Assembly (NCBI RefSeq): GCF_013085255.1
Contig: NZ_JABFCX010000002.1
Coordinates: 186,001 to 250,000, forward strand
Reading direction: 5' to 3'
DNA from: Parvularcula mediterranea
GTDB lineage: Bacteria > Pseudomonadota > Alphaproteobacteria > Caulobacterales > Parvularculaceae
DNA length: 64,000 nucleotides
Numbering within the stretch: position 1 is the stretch's first letter; each line of letters starts with the position of its first letter. Below, one piece after another: positions 40,518 through 50,445 of the stretch. Position numbers and translations under genes: made by a program. The notes beneath the pieces are model-generated. The model was not told the DNA's origin. It did no database searches and saw nothing but the letters and a program-made list of their open reading frames with translations.

Positions 40518-41303
40518 ATGACCCTGCGCCATGCCCTCCTCTCCTCCGTCCTGCTCGTGGCAGCTTGCGGCGCCTCCGCCCCCACCGGCGCAGAGGCGCA
40601 GTCCCCTTCGGGCATGAGCGATGAGGAGTTCGACCGCCGCCTCCGCGAAGCGCTGATGCGCAATCCCGAGCTGATCATCGAGGCGATCGAAGCCTACCGG
40701 ACCCAGCTCGAAGAGCAGGCCGCCACGGCCTCGAAGGAAAGCGTCGTCGAGCTTCTGCCGAACCTCGTCTCCGCCCAGTCGGGTCACGCCATCGGCGCGA
40801 GCGAAGAAGACGCGTCGATCATCATCGTTGAGTTCTTCGACTATCACTGCGGCTTCTGCCGTACAGCGATGGCCGACGTTCTGGCGCTTGTGGAAGCCGA
40901 CCCCTCCGTGCGTGTCGTGTTCCAGGAGCTGCCGATCCTTCGCGATGAGTCCCGCGATGCCGCTGCTGCCTCCGTGGCCGCGGCCAAGATCGACCCTGAC
41001 GGCTACCGCAAGATGCACAGCGCCCTCTTCCAGTCGTCAGGCGTTCTCGACGAGACCGCCATCGAACGCGCGGCGAAACGTGCGAGCCTCAAGCCGCGCG
41101 CGCTCGACAAAGCGCTCGAGGACCATGCCGAGGAGATCGAGGCCACGATCGACCAGTCGATCGACATGGCTCGCCAGATCGGCATTCAGGGCACGCCCTA
41201 TTTCATCGTTGCGAACCCAGAGAGCGGACGTTTCGAGATCTTAGAAGGTTTTCGTACCGAACAGTTCGAGGCCATGGTCGAGAGCGTCCGCGGCCAAGGC
41301 TGA
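40518..41303 (+). CDS. DsbA-family thiol-disulfide oxidoreductase
   Basis: 261 residues. An N-terminal signal with possible lipobox (LLVAACGASAP) is followed by a helical segment (SDEEFDRRLREALMRNPELIIEAIEAY) and a thioredoxin-like domain: VEFFDYHCGFCRTAMADVL with the CxxC pair (C-G-F-C), and the cis-proline in GIQGTPYFIV. This DSBA/ScsC-like layout with an N-terminal oligomerisation helix is typical of alphaproteobacterial proteins. It forms or isomerises disulfides in the periplasm. Followed by a strong terminator. Confidence 0.92.
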   Translation: MTLRHALLSSVLLVAACGASAPTGAEAQSPSGMSDEEFDRRLREALMRNPELIIEAIEAYRTQLEEQAATASKESVVELLPNLVSAQSGHAIGASEEDASIIIVEFFDYHCGFCRTAMADVLALVEADPSVRVVFQELPILRDESRDAAAASVAAAKIDPDGYRKMHSALFQSSGVLDETAIERAAKRASLKPRALDKALEDHAEEIEATIDQSIDMARQIGIQGTPYFIVANPESGRFEILEGFRTEQFEAMVESVRGQG

Positions 41304-41382
41304 TCGCCAGAAGCCCCCTGCTTGAGGCATTCACCGGGTTCGATAGACGCTCCGGACAATCCTCTCACGAACAAAAAAAGAG

Positions 41383-41404
41383 CGCCCCGCGGGGCGCTCT
41401 TTTC
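41383..41404. terminator. Bidirectional rho-independent terminator
   Basis: AAAGAGCGCCCC - GC - GGGGCGCTCTTT is a near-perfect palindrome flanked by A and T runs, so it ends both the DsbA-like gene (plus) and the S9 peptidase gene (minus). Confidence 0.92.
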
Positions 41405-41424
41405 CGTTTCTGGCCTCACCAGGC

Positions 41425-43410
41425 TTACGGCTTGAGACCGCAATCCTCGTCGAGGAACCGGACCATCGTCGGGAACATCTCCATCCAGTGGCGGTAGAAG
41501 ATGGTGCCGAAGAAGTGGTTGGCGTCCTTAAGCTTCAGGTACTCGACATCCTTACCTTCACGCTTGAGCGCGGAGTTCAGAAGATCCGAGTGGATGATCG
41601 GAACGCGCTCGTCGTTGGTGCCGTGGATGATCAGCACAGGGACGTCCACCTTGCTGACATAGTCGAGCGGGTTCAGGCCCTCGACCGTATCACGATAGCG
41701 ACGAGCGAGGCTGCCGCCGCCGCCTTGGAACAGCCACGCACGGAAGCGCGGCAGATCGTAGACGCCTGCGGACGGGATCGCGCACTTGTACGGATGATTG
41801 TCCCGCATGATGCCCATCGCCGAAGCGTAGCCGCCATAGGACCAGCCGAAGATCGCGAGGCGGTCTTCGTCAGCGATACCTGCGTCGACCATGAACTTCA
41901 TGGCGTCATCAATATCGTCCTGCTGCAGCTTTCCCCATTCGGAGAAGCCAGCCTCGAGGTGCTCGCGACCGAAGCCGGTGGAGACCCGGAACTGGGGCTG
42001 GATCACAGCGTAGCCGCGGCTCGCGAGAACCTGTGCCCAGAGATCGAAGCCGCCCGTGTCACGTGCAGTCGGACCACCGTGAGGCATGTTTACCGTCGGG
42101 AACGGAGGCGTCCCATTCGGAATGGTGACGTAAGCAGGGATCTCATAGCCGTCACGCGCCTTGTACCGGATGTATTTCCGCTCAGCGAGCTGCTCGGGAC
42201 GGAGCTGCGGCATCGATTCGCCGATCAGCTGGATGCCGTCGTCCGGCGTGTACAGGTAAAACGCACGTGGATACTTCTCACCCGTCGCCTGGATCACCCG
42301 GACGTTGCCGTCACGTGACTGGGACCAGACCGAGCTGACGCGGTCCGTCAGGACTTGCTTGAGCTGCTCATGGAACTGCTTCTCGAAGTCATCGATCCAC
42401 ACAACCTCACCGCCGCGGCCCGTGTAGGTGAAGCCAGTGATGTAGGTCTGCTTGAGGTTCTTGGGATCGCGAACGAAGCGCACCGAGCCGGCGTCATAGC
42501 GCGGATGGCGGAACAGGAGTTCCTTGTACCGGCGGCTCGGGATATCGAACGTGTAGATGCCCGAAGTGTCGGACTCGTGATTGGAGACCACCAGGAGTTC
42601 GTTGGGATCGTCGACGCTGGAGAAGCCGAGGACTGCGAACTGCTGCGACGTGGACGACGTACCGGCGCCCGAGCGACCGATTTCGATCCACTCTTCGCTG
42701 CCGCTGGCGCGTGCTACGGAGACTGCGTCGCCGGTAGCGGGGTCCGTGGTGCCTGCGAGGCGGACGTTGCCGTCTTGGTCAACGCGGTAACCGCCATAAC
42801 GGGTATCGCCCCGGAAGGTCGGAACCACGCGGCCCGATTTGAGGTTCACCTTGCCAACGTAACGGACGGGGCGGAAGCCGCCGCTGCCACGCGTAAAGTC
42901 GGCCGTGTAGCTGATGATGATGTGCTCAGGATCGTGGGGAAGGTTTGAGATCACCGACGCGCCAGCTTGCTGCTGGAGGAGCTCTGCGTCAGAGCCCAGC
43001 GTCTTACGGTCGAACTGAATCTTGGGGATCTCGTTGAAGCCACCGCTAGTGCGGTTGATCGTCGCGACCTTGCCAATCTGGAAGGTGTTCGGCCCGTCAT
43101 TGACCTGCTGGATGAAGTTGACGACCAGCGTGTCGTTGTTCGCCCAGGTTACGCCAGAGACTTCAATGTTCCGACCACCGAGGGTCCTGAGATGGCCCTT
43201 CGATAGGTTTTTGGCGTCGTAGATGCGCAGGAAGCGCTCACCGTCGACGGAGGCGCGCTGCACGACGGCAAGCCAGCGTCCGTTGGGCGAAATGTCTGCG
43301 TCTGTGATGGCCGGGTCCTGTGAGAAAGCCTCAAAGGTCGGCACGTTCTGGGCCGAGGCAGGCGTGAGAAACGCCAGCGTGGCCAGTAATGCGATCACTG
43401 CACGAAGCAT
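41425..43410 (-). CDS. Exported S9-family prolyl oligopeptidase-type peptidase
   Basis: 661 residues. Signal peptide MLRAVIALLATLAFLTPASAQ. The N-terminal part (about 30-400) is a beta-propeller of the DPP/POP type (DADISPNGRWLAVVQRAS, KVATINRTSGGF). The C-terminal alpha/beta hydrolase holds the nucleophile in IFGWSYGGYASAMG, the aspartate in IIHGTNDERVP, and the histidine in LKDANHFFGT. It degrades peptides in the periplasm. It follows the TonB-dependent receptor gene on the same strand (112-base gap with a terminator), so import and digestion of peptides may be linked. Confidence 0.94.
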   Translation of the reverse strand: MLRAVIALLATLAFLTPASAQNVPTFEAFSQDPAITDADISPNGRWLAVVQRASVDGERFLRIYDAKNLSKGHLRTLGGRNIEVSGVTWANNDTLVVNFIQQVNDGPNTFQIGKVATINRTSGGFNEIPKIQFDRKTLGSDAELLQQQAGASVISNLPHDPEHIIISYTADFTRGSGGFRPVRYVGKVNLKSGRVVPTFRGDTRYGGYRVDQDGNVRLAGTTDPATGDAVSVARASGSEEWIEIGRSGAGTSSTSQQFAVLGFSSVDDPNELLVVSNHESDTSGIYTFDIPSRRYKELLFRHPRYDAGSVRFVRDPKNLKQTYITGFTYTGRGGEVVWIDDFEKQFHEQLKQVLTDRVSSVWSQSRDGNVRVIQATGEKYPRAFYLYTPDDGIQLIGESMPQLRPEQLAERKYIRYKARDGYEIPAYVTIPNGTPPFPTVNMPHGGPTARDTGGFDLWAQVLASRGYAVIQPQFRVSTGFGREHLEAGFSEWGKLQQDDIDDAMKFMVDAGIADEDRLAIFGWSYGGYASAMGIMRDNHPYKCAIPSAGVYDLPRFRAWLFQGGGGSLARRYRDTVEGLNPLDYVSKVDVPVLIIHGTNDERVPIIHSDLLNSALKREGKDVEYLKLKDANHFFGTIFYRHWMEMFPTMVRFLDEDCGLKP

Positions 43411-43458
43411 AGTCTGATCTGAGCCCCAATTGTCTTTTATGGTTGATGTTGTCCCGAA

Positions 43459-43488
43459 AGAGAAAGGCCCAGCCTGACGGCTGGGCCT
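43459..43488 (-). terminator. Terminator of the TonB-dependent receptor gene
   Basis: On the minus strand GGCCCAGC - CGTCA - GCTGGGCC style hairpin (arms 43466-43473 and 43479-43486) followed by TTTCTCTTTC. It lies just past the receptor stop and before the S9 peptidase start. Confidence 0.8.
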
Positions 43489-43522
43489 CCCTTACGCAAG
43501 GTCTGCGTTTCTTAAAGCCCGA

Positions 43523-46500
43523 TTAGAAGGACTTGGTGACCGTCGCGAAGAGCGAGCGACCGAAGATGTCGTAGCCAACACCGAGCGGAACGTTCGCCGA
43601 GTTGAAGATACCTTCGTTGTCGTCGACCAGCGGCGGAGGCGTGTCGAGGATGTTCCGGACACCGATCGTGGCGTTCCAGGTCTCTGCCTCATAGTTGACC
43701 GCGAAGTCATGGCGGAACCAGTCGTCAGCATTGTCGACGTCGACAAAGCCTTCGCGGAACACACCAGCGCCACAGCTCGAAGGCGACACACCGGTGATTT
43801 CACCGGAAGGCGCGTTCTGGACGACCGTACAGGTGCCGAAGTCGTAGACGACGTTAGCAGCCGAACGGGTGTTTTCCTGGTCAGCAGGATCGTTCTCATC
43901 GTCGTCAGCCGCACCGACCCACTGGGTAGCCAGGGTGAAGGTGAAGGCGTCGTACGAAGCCTGCAGACGGAAGTCACCAACGAACTCCTGGTCACCGAAG
44001 CCACCGAGGAAGTCTTCGAAGACGCCGAGGATTTCTTCCTCACGCTCCGTACGTTGGTTGACGCGACCACGCCAGCTGATGTCCAGCGGACGATCGTTCA
44101 GGACGAACTCTTTCGAGATGTCGAGCGAGTAGTCGAGGCCTTTGGCCGTCTCAACACCTGAGTTCAGGAACGATGCGTCGATTTCCTGAATGAAGTTCAG
44201 GTCCGGGTCACCGGTGTTACGACGCGTGATCCGCGAACAGAACGGGCTCGAGAGGTTGGCGTTCTGAACGATACAGTCGTTCATGATGAAGCCAGTCGAA
44301 GGCTCGATGATCGAGTCTTCAATCTCGTACTCGTAGTAGGTCACAGATGCTTCGAGGTCGAAGGCATCGGTCCAAGGCTGCTCGAATGCGAAACCAGCGG
44401 TCCAACCGACCGAGGTTTCTGGGTCGAGCGACTGACCGTTACCACCGCGGAAGAACGGGATCGAGGTCGCGGCGTTACGGCCAAGCTCGTCAGGGTTTGC
44501 ACCTTGAGCTTCACAGTTTGCGCGAACGATCGCTGCTTCTTCCGGATCGTCGATCGCTTCAAAGTTCGAAACGATACAAGGATCGGTGAACGCACCAGCG
44601 AAATCGATCTGCTGAGCCAGGAACTGCTGACGCAGGTTCGGGGCTTTAAACGTCGTACCGTAGGTACCACGCAGACGCAGCCATTCGACAGGCAGGTAGT
44701 TGGCGTTGAAGCCGTAGGTCCAGAGCGAACCGAACACTTCATCTTCCGTCCAACGAGCCGAAGCACCGAAGGTGAGTTCTTCAGCGAACTGACGGCCCTT
44801 GAAGACAGGGATTTCAGTTTCGAGGAAGAATTCTTTCAGCTCAGTACGGCCAATCGTGTCGCCTTCACGCGAGGTGGTCGGCGACGCACCCGAGGTGATG
44901 AGGAACGAGTTGAACGAGTTGATGCTGTCTTCGCGATATTCGAAGCCGAGGACGAGCGGAACGATGCCGTCAGGAAGCTTGAAGACATCACCGGTAACAA
45001 CACCGTTGATGAGGGTCTGCTCGATGACCGTACGGTTGGTTGCGTTACCGCCCGCATAGTCAAGGAAGTCCTGCGGAAGAGCACCGTTGATGTAGTTATC
45101 AGGATCGGTGAAGTCCCACGGAACACACTCTTCTGCTTCAACATAGCCGAACAGGGTCGAGCCACCGCCGTCACAGACGAGTTCGCCGGCACCGTTACGC
45201 GACACGTTTTGCGTAGCGAAGATCAGGCGATCGTCGTTGAGAGCGAAGGTCGAGAAGTCGCCATTCGAGTGGTCGAAGCTGGCGTACGTATCCCAGACCC
45301 AGTTGTCGATGTTCACACCGAAGTTCTTGTCGGTGACGTACTTGCCCGAGGGGATGAGCCACTCGAGGTCGCCACGGAAGCCAAGAACACCGCGGACCTG
45401 AGCAACTTCGACTTCGCCGATGGTGCCAACGCCGAGGTAAGGCAGTGCGAGAAGCGAAGCGAAGCCCGTGCCTGCAGCCGTCGTACAAGCCGACGAGTTG
45501 GCGAACAGCGGATCTTCCTGGATCAGCGGGTGATCACAAGGGATCGACGGGAACGCCTGGTTAGCAGCGTCGTCGATCGATGCCGAACGGTTCGCGTACA
45601 GGGTCTCGAAGTAGACTTCGACGGTGTCCGTGATCGCGTACTCACCACCGGTGTAAGCCGAGAAGAACTCGTTGGCTTGCAGGAGGTCGAACGTGTCGCT
45701 GAAGCGGTTGGCGTTGTATGCGTTGTTGTAGACAAAACGCGAGCCAATGCCGTTCACGGTTTCACCCGGAGCGTCGAGGTTGTCGACGGTGTCACCCGGG
45801 CCGCCGGCCTGGTTGTTCACCGGAGCTTCGAAGAAGCCTTCACCCGCGCCGAAGTCGAACCAGTACTGACGGAAGTCAAAGTTCGAACCGCCAACGTTTT
45901 CGAAGAACCCGCCCGGGTCCAGAAGCATGGAGCCGAAGCCCGTGTTCTGACAGACAAGACGACGCTCACCGGTGGTGAGGTTCTCTTCGATGTCGCGCGT
46001 ACACGGCGTGTAGTCACGGTCGCCACGCTTGATCTCTTCCTGGGTGCGGTACTCAGCACCGAAGATGACGTTACCACGGTCGCTCGAGGCGCCTGCGGTG
46101 AACGACAGCTGGAGGAAGTCGCCGCCATCAGCTTCAGGAAGGCGCGTGTTGAGCGAAAGCTCGACGCCGTCGAAGTCCTGACGGGTGATGAGGTTGGCAA
46201 CACCAGCAACAGCGTCCGAACCGTAGATCGAGGATGCGCCGTCCAGGAGGACGTCGATTTGCTCGATAACGCCGGTCGGCATCAGGTTGAGGTCAGGACG
46301 GGTCGGAGCACCCTGCACACCAGCAGGAGCAAGACGACGGCCGTTGAGGAGGATCAGGGTACGGTCAGCGCCGAGACCACGAAGGTTCAGCGTAGCCGAG
46401 CCCGGGCCCGAGTCGGTGACAGCGCCGGTGAAGGTTGCGTCGAACTGGACACCACCTGCGATCGACGAAGACTGAAGGATGTCACCAGCGGTGAACAGGC

Positions 46501-46771
46501 CTTGCTGCTTAGCGTCTTTGGTTTCGAAGACGCGGAGCGGCTTCGGGCTGTCGAATTCGGAACGGCGGAGGCGCGAACCGGTGACGACAACCGTGTCGCC
46601 TTCGAACAGATCTTCTTCTTCTTCTTCGGTCAGAATTTCGACCGGTTCATCCTGCGCGGTGGTATTCGCGTAGGCCATGCTTGCGGTCAGCGCGAACGCC
46701 GAGGCGCCAGCGGCGAGCGCGAGCTTCACCTTCTTTTCGCGCAACAGCGCGAGTTCGTTTTCGACAGCCAT
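43523..46771 (-). CDS. TonB-dependent outer-membrane receptor
   Basis: 1082 residues. The N-terminus has an extended signal (KVKLALAAGASAFALTASMAYA). A TonB-box-like DTVVVTGSRLRRSEFDSP precedes the plug domain: QGLFTAGDILQSS, TLNLRGLGADRTLILLNGRRLAP, VIEQIDVLLDGASSIYGSDAVAGVANLIT. The beta barrel follows (FGASARWTEDEVF, YLPVEWLRLRGTYGTTFKAPNLRQQF, EASVTYYEYEIEDSI) and ends in FGRSLFATVTKSF with terminal phenylalanine. Several cysteine pairs in extracellular loops. The substrate is unknown; the adjacent S9 peptidase hints at peptides. Confidence 0.95.
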   Translation of the reverse strand: MAVENELALLREKKVKLALAAGASAFALTASMAYANTTAQDEPVEILTEEEEEDLFEGDTVVVTGSRLRRSEFDSPKPLRVFETKDAKQQGLFTAGDILQSSSIAGGVQFDATFTGAVTDSGPGSATLNLRGLGADRTLILLNGRRLAPAGVQGAPTRPDLNLMPTGVIEQIDVLLDGASSIYGSDAVAGVANLITRQDFDGVELSLNTRLPEADGGDFLQLSFTAGASSDRGNVIFGAEYRTQEEIKRGDRDYTPCTRDIEENLTTGERRLVCQNTGFGSMLLDPGGFFENVGGSNFDFRQYWFDFGAGEGFFEAPVNNQAGGPGDTVDNLDAPGETVNGIGSRFVYNNAYNANRFSDTFDLLQANEFFSAYTGGEYAITDTVEVYFETLYANRSASIDDAANQAFPSIPCDHPLIQEDPLFANSSACTTAAGTGFASLLALPYLGVGTIGEVEVAQVRGVLGFRGDLEWLIPSGKYVTDKNFGVNIDNWVWDTYASFDHSNGDFSTFALNDDRLIFATQNVSRNGAGELVCDGGGSTLFGYVEAEECVPWDFTDPDNYINGALPQDFLDYAGGNATNRTVIEQTLINGVVTGDVFKLPDGIVPLVLGFEYREDSINSFNSFLITSGASPTTSREGDTIGRTELKEFFLETEIPVFKGRQFAEELTFGASARWTEDEVFGSLWTYGFNANYLPVEWLRLRGTYGTTFKAPNLRQQFLAQQIDFAGAFTDPCIVSNFEAIDDPEEAAIVRANCEAQGANPDELGRNAATSIPFFRGGNGQSLDPETSVGWTAGFAFEQPWTDAFDLEASVTYYEYEIEDSIIEPSTGFIMNDCIVQNANLSSPFCSRITRRNTGDPDLNFIQEIDASFLNSGVETAKGLDYSLDISKEFVLNDRPLDISWRGRVNQRTEREEEILGVFEDFLGGFGDQEFVGDFRLQASYDAFTFTLATQWVGAADDDENDPADQENTRSAANVVYDFGTCTVVQNAPSGEITGVSPSSCGAGVFREGFVDVDNADDWFRHDFAVNYEAETWNATIGVRNILDTPPPLVDDNEGIFNSANVPLGVGYDIFGRSLFATVTKSF

Positions 46772-47077
46772 GTCTTTCCTATCCTACCCCTGAGCCTCCG
46801 GAGAAGCTCGATGAATGAAAGGTTCTGATCAACAGAACCACGGCAAACGCGATGATGATGCCTCCATCACGCCCTATGCGCAGGTTCATCGCGCTGACAC
46901 TTTTCTGTCAATGAGCAAACATCCGACCTCGTGGGGTTTCGGTCGCATGAACGAAGCGTTTCTTTGAAACGTAGCATTTTTGCCACATTATCTTATCGAT
47001 AAATGATAAGGCGCGCTGCACAGATTGAGGCATCGCATCGTCATCTGAAATTCAGCTTAAACGGGAGGATGGCCGAT
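46772..47077 (-). promoter_or_regulatory. Regulatory gap upstream of the receptor gene
   Basis: 306 bases without a gene between thiG and the receptor. Three short inverted repeats are visible: TGACA/TGTCA (46895-46899, 46906-46910), CGTTTC-TTT-GAAACG (46957-46971) and CTTATC-N7-GATAAG (46992-47010). Receptor genes are commonly controlled by nutrient regulators; the second repeat resembles LacI-type operators. No match is firm. Confidence 0.4.
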
Positions 47078-47863
47078 TCAGCCAATAATTCCGTCTACTG
47101 GAGAACTCGCTGCTCCATACTGACGAATCGGCATCCGTCCTGCGAGATATGCTGCTCTCCCCGCCTCGACGGCGAGGCGCATGGCACGGGCCATGGCGAT
47201 GGCGTCACGGGCCTCAGCGATGGCTGTGTTCATGAGGACACCATCGCAACCGAGCTCCATCGCCACAGCCGCATCGGAGGCTGTCCCGACACCGGCGTCG
47301 ACGAGCACAGGCACCCTCGCCTGCTCAGCTATCAGCCTGATGTTCAAGCGGTTCTGGATGCCAAGACCCGAGCCGATCGGAGCGCCGAGGGGCATGATCG
47401 CGACAGCGCCTGCATCCTCCAGACGGCGGGCCATCACCGGGTCGTCGGAGCAATAGACCATCACTTCGAAGCCGTCCTCGACGAGGAGTTTGAGGGCGTG
47501 AAGAGTCTCGACCATGTCAGGATAGAGCGTGTCCGGATCAGACAGCACTTCCAGCTTCACAAGGTTCCAGCCGCCGGCCTCTCTCGCAAGCCTCAGCGTC
47601 CTGACCGCGTCCTCACCGGTAAAGCAGCCCGCCGTGTTGGGAAGGAAGGTGAAGCGCTCCGGCGAGAGGTGATCGACGAGCATCGGCTCATCGGGATTGG
47701 ATAGGTTCACGCGCCTGACGGCGACCGTGACGATCTCTGCTCCGGCTGCTTCGGCAGCGGCGGCGTTCTCGGCGTAGTCCTTGTACTTCCCCGTGCCGAC
47801 GATCAGGCGCGAGGTGAAGGTCCGTCCTGCGATGACGAATGGGTCGTTAGGCTGTGCGGTCAC
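47078..47863 (-). CDS. thiG: Thiazole synthase ThiG
   Basis: 261 residues from GTG 47863. [39 protein letters not shown] is the ThiG start, followed by the TIM-barrel segments LVKLEVLSD (active lysine), [14 protein letters not shown] and [31 protein letters not shown]. It builds the thiazole phosphate of thiamine from DXP, dehydroglycine and the ThiS thiocarboxylate. It follows thiS by 3 bases. No other thiamine genes (thiC, thiD, thiE, thiO) are in the window. Confidence 0.96.
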   Translation of the reverse strand: MTAQPNDPFVIAGRTFTSRLIVGTGKYKDYAENAAAAEAAGAEIVTVAVRRVNLSNPDEPMLVDHLSPERFTFLPNTAGCFTGEDAVRTLRLAREAGGWNLVKLEVLSDPDTLYPDMVETLHALKLLVEDGFEVMVYCSDDPVMARRLEDAGAVAIMPLGAPIGSGLGIQNRLNIRLIAEQARVPVLVDAGVGTASDAAVAMELGCDGVLMNTAIAEARDAIAMARAMRLAVEAGRAAYLAGRMPIRQYGAASSPVDGIIG

Positions 47864-47866
47864 GTT

Positions 47867-48103
47867 TCAGCCGCCTCCCACAAAGCGGACGATCTCGATC
47901 TGGTCGCGGTCCGAGAGGGCCTGCGCGGCAAACGTCGAGCGCGGTACGATGGCCTTGTTACGCTCCACAGCGACCTTGCCTGTGGCGACGCCGAGAAGCT
48001 CAAGCAGGCCTGAGACCGTGGTCCCCTCGGGCACGACACGCTCCTCACCATTGACCGTCACGGCCAAGGTTTTTCCAGATTGCTGCTCGGCTGTTTTGCT
48101 CAT
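47867..48103 (-). CDS. thiS: Sulfur carrier protein ThiS
   Basis: 78 residues from ATG 48103 with GGAG 8 bases upstream (a GTG two codons earlier is less likely). Ubiquitin-like fold: LAVTVNGEERVVPEGTTVSGLLELLG, VAVERNKAIVPRSTF and DRDQIEIVRFVGGG. The terminal GG is the site of thiocarboxylation. There is an unusual N-terminal extension of about 12 residues and one extra glycine at the end. Immediately upstream of thiG. Confidence 0.92.
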   Translation of the reverse strand: MSKTAEQQSGKTLAVTVNGEERVVPEGTTVSGLLELLGVATGKVAVERNKAIVPRSTFAAQALSDRDQIEIVRFVGGG

Positions 48104-48131
48104 GCTCACACTCCGCAGCTAGAAGGCCCGG

Positions 48132-48599
48132 ATGAGCACTGCAAGTGACCAGCGAACCATCGCGATTCTCAACGGGCCGAATCTCAACCTTCTTGGGACG
48201 CGGCAGCCGGAGATCTATGGATCGGAAAGCCTCGACGATATCGATAGGATGTGCCGCAAGCACGCGGAGAGCCTCGGCTTTTCCACGCGGTTTCAGCAGA
48301 CCAATAGCGAAGGCGAGCTCGTCTCTATGGTGCAGGACGCGCGCGCCTGCTCTGCGGTCCTGATCAACGCAGCGGGCTATACCCATACATCTGTTGCACT
48401 TCTCGACGCGCTTCTGACTGTTGAGGCGCCGGTCATCGAAGTGCACCTCTCAAGCCCACACACACGCGAATCGTTCAGGCACAAGTCCGTCATTGCGCCG
48501 GCCTGCAATGGCGTGATTGCTGGGTTTGGTTCTCTTAGCTATCGGCTGGGCCTTGACGCTGCGGTCGCACTTGTCGATGCGAACGGCGTGAACGCATAG
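48132..48599 (+). CDS. aroQ: 3-dehydroquinate dehydratase, type II
   Basis: 155 residues. AILNGPNLNLLGTRQPEIYG carries the active-site tyrosine and the type II signature; FQQTNSEGELVSMVQDA, INAAGYTHTSVALLDAL and VIEVHLSSPHTRESFRHKS follow with the catalytic histidine. It catalyses the third step of the shikimate pathway. It is the first gene of an aroQ-accB-accC-pgsA run, and aroQ-accB-accC is a widespread order. Confidence 0.96.
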   Translation: MSTASDQRTIAILNGPNLNLLGTRQPEIYGSESLDDIDRMCRKHAESLGFSTRFQQTNSEGELVSMVQDARACSAVLINAAGYTHTSVALLDALLTVEAPVIEVHLSSPHTRESFRHKSVIAPACNGVIAGFGSLSYRLGLDAAVALVDANGVNA

Positions 48600-48613
48600 G
48601 AAAGAGCATTAGA

Positions 48614-49087
48614 ATGGCGAAAAGCCTCGACGAGGATCTCGAAATCGTTCGCGAGCTTGCGAACGTCCTGAACGATACGGGCATGACAGAAGTCGAGCTC
48701 GAGCGCGGAGGCCTCAAGCTGAGGGTCGCCAAGCAGGTCCAGCAAACAGTGATCGAAGCCCCGCAGGCCGCACCGATGATGGCCGCGGCGCCGGCAGCGC
48801 CTCAGGCCGCTGCACCAGCAGCCGCCGCTCCGGCTGCGCTCCCTTCGAGCGGTGAAGCCGTGCGCTCGCCGATGGTCGGCACGGCCTACCTTTCGCCGTC
48901 CCCGGGCGCTGACGAGTTCATCGCGGTGGGCGCAACGGTCAAAGCCGGTCAGACGCTGATGATCGTCGAAGCCATGAAAACCATGAACGAGATCAAGTCG
49001 CCCCGCGACGGCAAGGTGGTCGAGATTCTCGCCCGCAATGCCGAGCCGGTCGAATACGACGAACCTCTCGTCATTCTCGAGGCCTGA
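48614..49087 (+). CDS. accB: Biotin carboxyl carrier protein of acetyl-CoA carboxylase
   Basis: 157 residues. An N-terminal helix pair ([32 protein letters not shown]) and an alanine/proline-rich linker lead to the biotinyl domain (about 83-157) with the lysine motif [12 protein letters not shown]. The biotinylated lysine shuttles carboxyl groups from AccC to the transferase. It lies 14 bases after aroQ and 5 before accC. Confidence 0.97.
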   Translation: MAKSLDEDLEIVRELANVLNDTGMTEVELERGGLKLRVAKQVQQTVIEAPQAAPMMAAAPAAPQAAAPAAAAPAALPSSGEAVRSPMVGTAYLSPSPGADEFIAVGATVKAGQTLMIVEAMKTMNEIKSPRDGKVVEILARNAEPVEYDEPLVILEA

Positions 49088-49092
49088 GGCCG

Positions 49093-50445
49093 ATGTTCAA
49101 GAAGGTCCTGATCGCCAACCGCGGTGAGATTGCTCTTCGCGTCCACCGTGCCTGTCGTGAACTTGGTATCGCCACCGTCGCGGTTCACTCGACCGCGGAT
49201 TCGAAGGCGATGCACGTCCGCATGGCCGACGAGAGCGTCTGCATCGGCCCTCCGCAGGCCAAGGACAGCTATCTCAACATCGCTGCTATCCTGTCGGCCG
49301 CAGAGATCACCGGCGCTGACGCGATCCACCCGGGCTATGGTTTCCTTTCGGAGAACGCCCGGTTCGCGGAGATCGTGAAGGCGCACAACATCACCTTCAT
49401 CGGCCCCTCCTCCGATCACATCAAAACCATGGGCGACAAGATCGCGGCCAAAAAGGCCGTCGGCGATCTTGGCATTCCGCTTGTCCCTGGTTCGGATGGC
49501 GCACTGTCGAACATCGACGAGGCACGCGCTGCAGCCAAGGAAATCGGCTACCCGGCCCTGATCAAGGCGGCTTCCGGCGGCGGTGGTCGCGGGATGAAGC
49601 TGGTCGAGCATGAAGGCGAGCTGGAGCAGCAGCTCCATGCCGCAAGCTCAGAAGCGGAAGCCGCCTTCGGTGACGGCTCGGTCTATATCGAGCGCTACCT
49701 CAAGAAGCCGCGGCACATCGAGATCCAGATCGCCGCCGACAGTCACGGCAATGTCGTGCACCTCGGCGAGCGTGACTGCTCGCTCCAGCGCAGGAACCAG
49801 AAGGTGCTCGAAGAAGCGCCCTCGCCTGTCCTGACCCCTGAGCAGCGTGCGCAGATCGGCGAGACGACCCGCAAGGCGATCGAGGGCCTCGGCTATCTCG
49901 GCGTCGGCACGGTCGAGTACCTCTACGAGAACGGCGAGTTCTTCTTCATCGAGATGAACACCCGCCTGCAGGTGGAGCACCCTGTCACCGAGCACGTCAC
50001 GGGTATCGACCTTGTCCGGGAGCAGATCTCGATCGCCGCCGGCAACCCGCTGTCCTTCAAGCAGGAGGACGTGAAGATCCAGGGCCACGCTATCGAGTGC
50101 CGGATCAATGCCGAGGACCCGATGACCTTCGTGCCCTCGCCGGGCCGGATCAACGAGTTCCACGCTCCTGGCGGTCTCGGCATCCGGTTCGATTCGGCGG
50201 TCTATGATGGCTACGACATCCCGCCGTTCTACGATTCGATGATCGGTAAGCTGATCGTCTTCGGCGACAACCGGGATCTCGTGCTCAACCGTCTCAAGCG
50301 CGCACTTGAAGAAACCGTGCTCGCAGGGATCAAAACCACCGTTCCGCTGTTCGAGAAGCTGTTGGACGAGCCTGAGTTCCAGAAGGGTGACTATCACATC
50401 CACTGGCTTGGTGAGTGGCTTGCCGGACAGGAGAAGGACGACTGA
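49093..50445 (+). CDS. accC: Biotin carboxylase of acetyl-CoA carboxylase
   Basis: 450 residues. [25 protein letters not shown] opens the biotin carboxylase N-domain; ATP-grasp motifs include [34 protein letters not shown] and [27 protein letters not shown]. The C-domain contains [10 protein letters not shown]. It makes carboxybiotin on AccB, the first step of fatty acid synthesis. Its stop overlaps the next start (TGATG). Confidence 0.98.
   Translation: MFKKVLIANRGEIALRVHRACRELGIATVAVHSTADSKAMHVRMADESVCIGPPQAKDSYLNIAAILSAAEITGADAIHPGYGFLSENARFAEIVKAHNITFIGPSSDHIKTMGDKIAAKKAVGDLGIPLVPGSDGALSNIDEARAAAKEIGYPALIKAASGGGGRGMKLVEHEGELEQQLHAASSEAEAAFGDGSVYIERYLKKPRHIEIQIAADSHGNVVHLGERDCSLQRRNQKVLEEAPSPVLTPEQRAQIGETTRKAIEGLGYLGVGTVEYLYENGEFFFIEMNTRLQVEHPVTEHVTGIDLVREQISIAAGNPLSFKQEDVKIQGHAIECRINAEDPMTFVPSPGRINEFHAPGGLGIRFDSAVYDGYDIPPFYDSMIGKLIVFGDNRDLVLNRLKRALEETVLAGIKTTVPLFEKLLDEPEFQKGDYHIHWLGEWLAGQEKDD

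Noticed and set aside
44504-46828. 774-residue open frame on the plus strand
   Set aside because: It runs antisense to the well supported TonB-dependent receptor; composition is charged and repetitive with no domain pattern, as expected for a GC-rich shadow frame.
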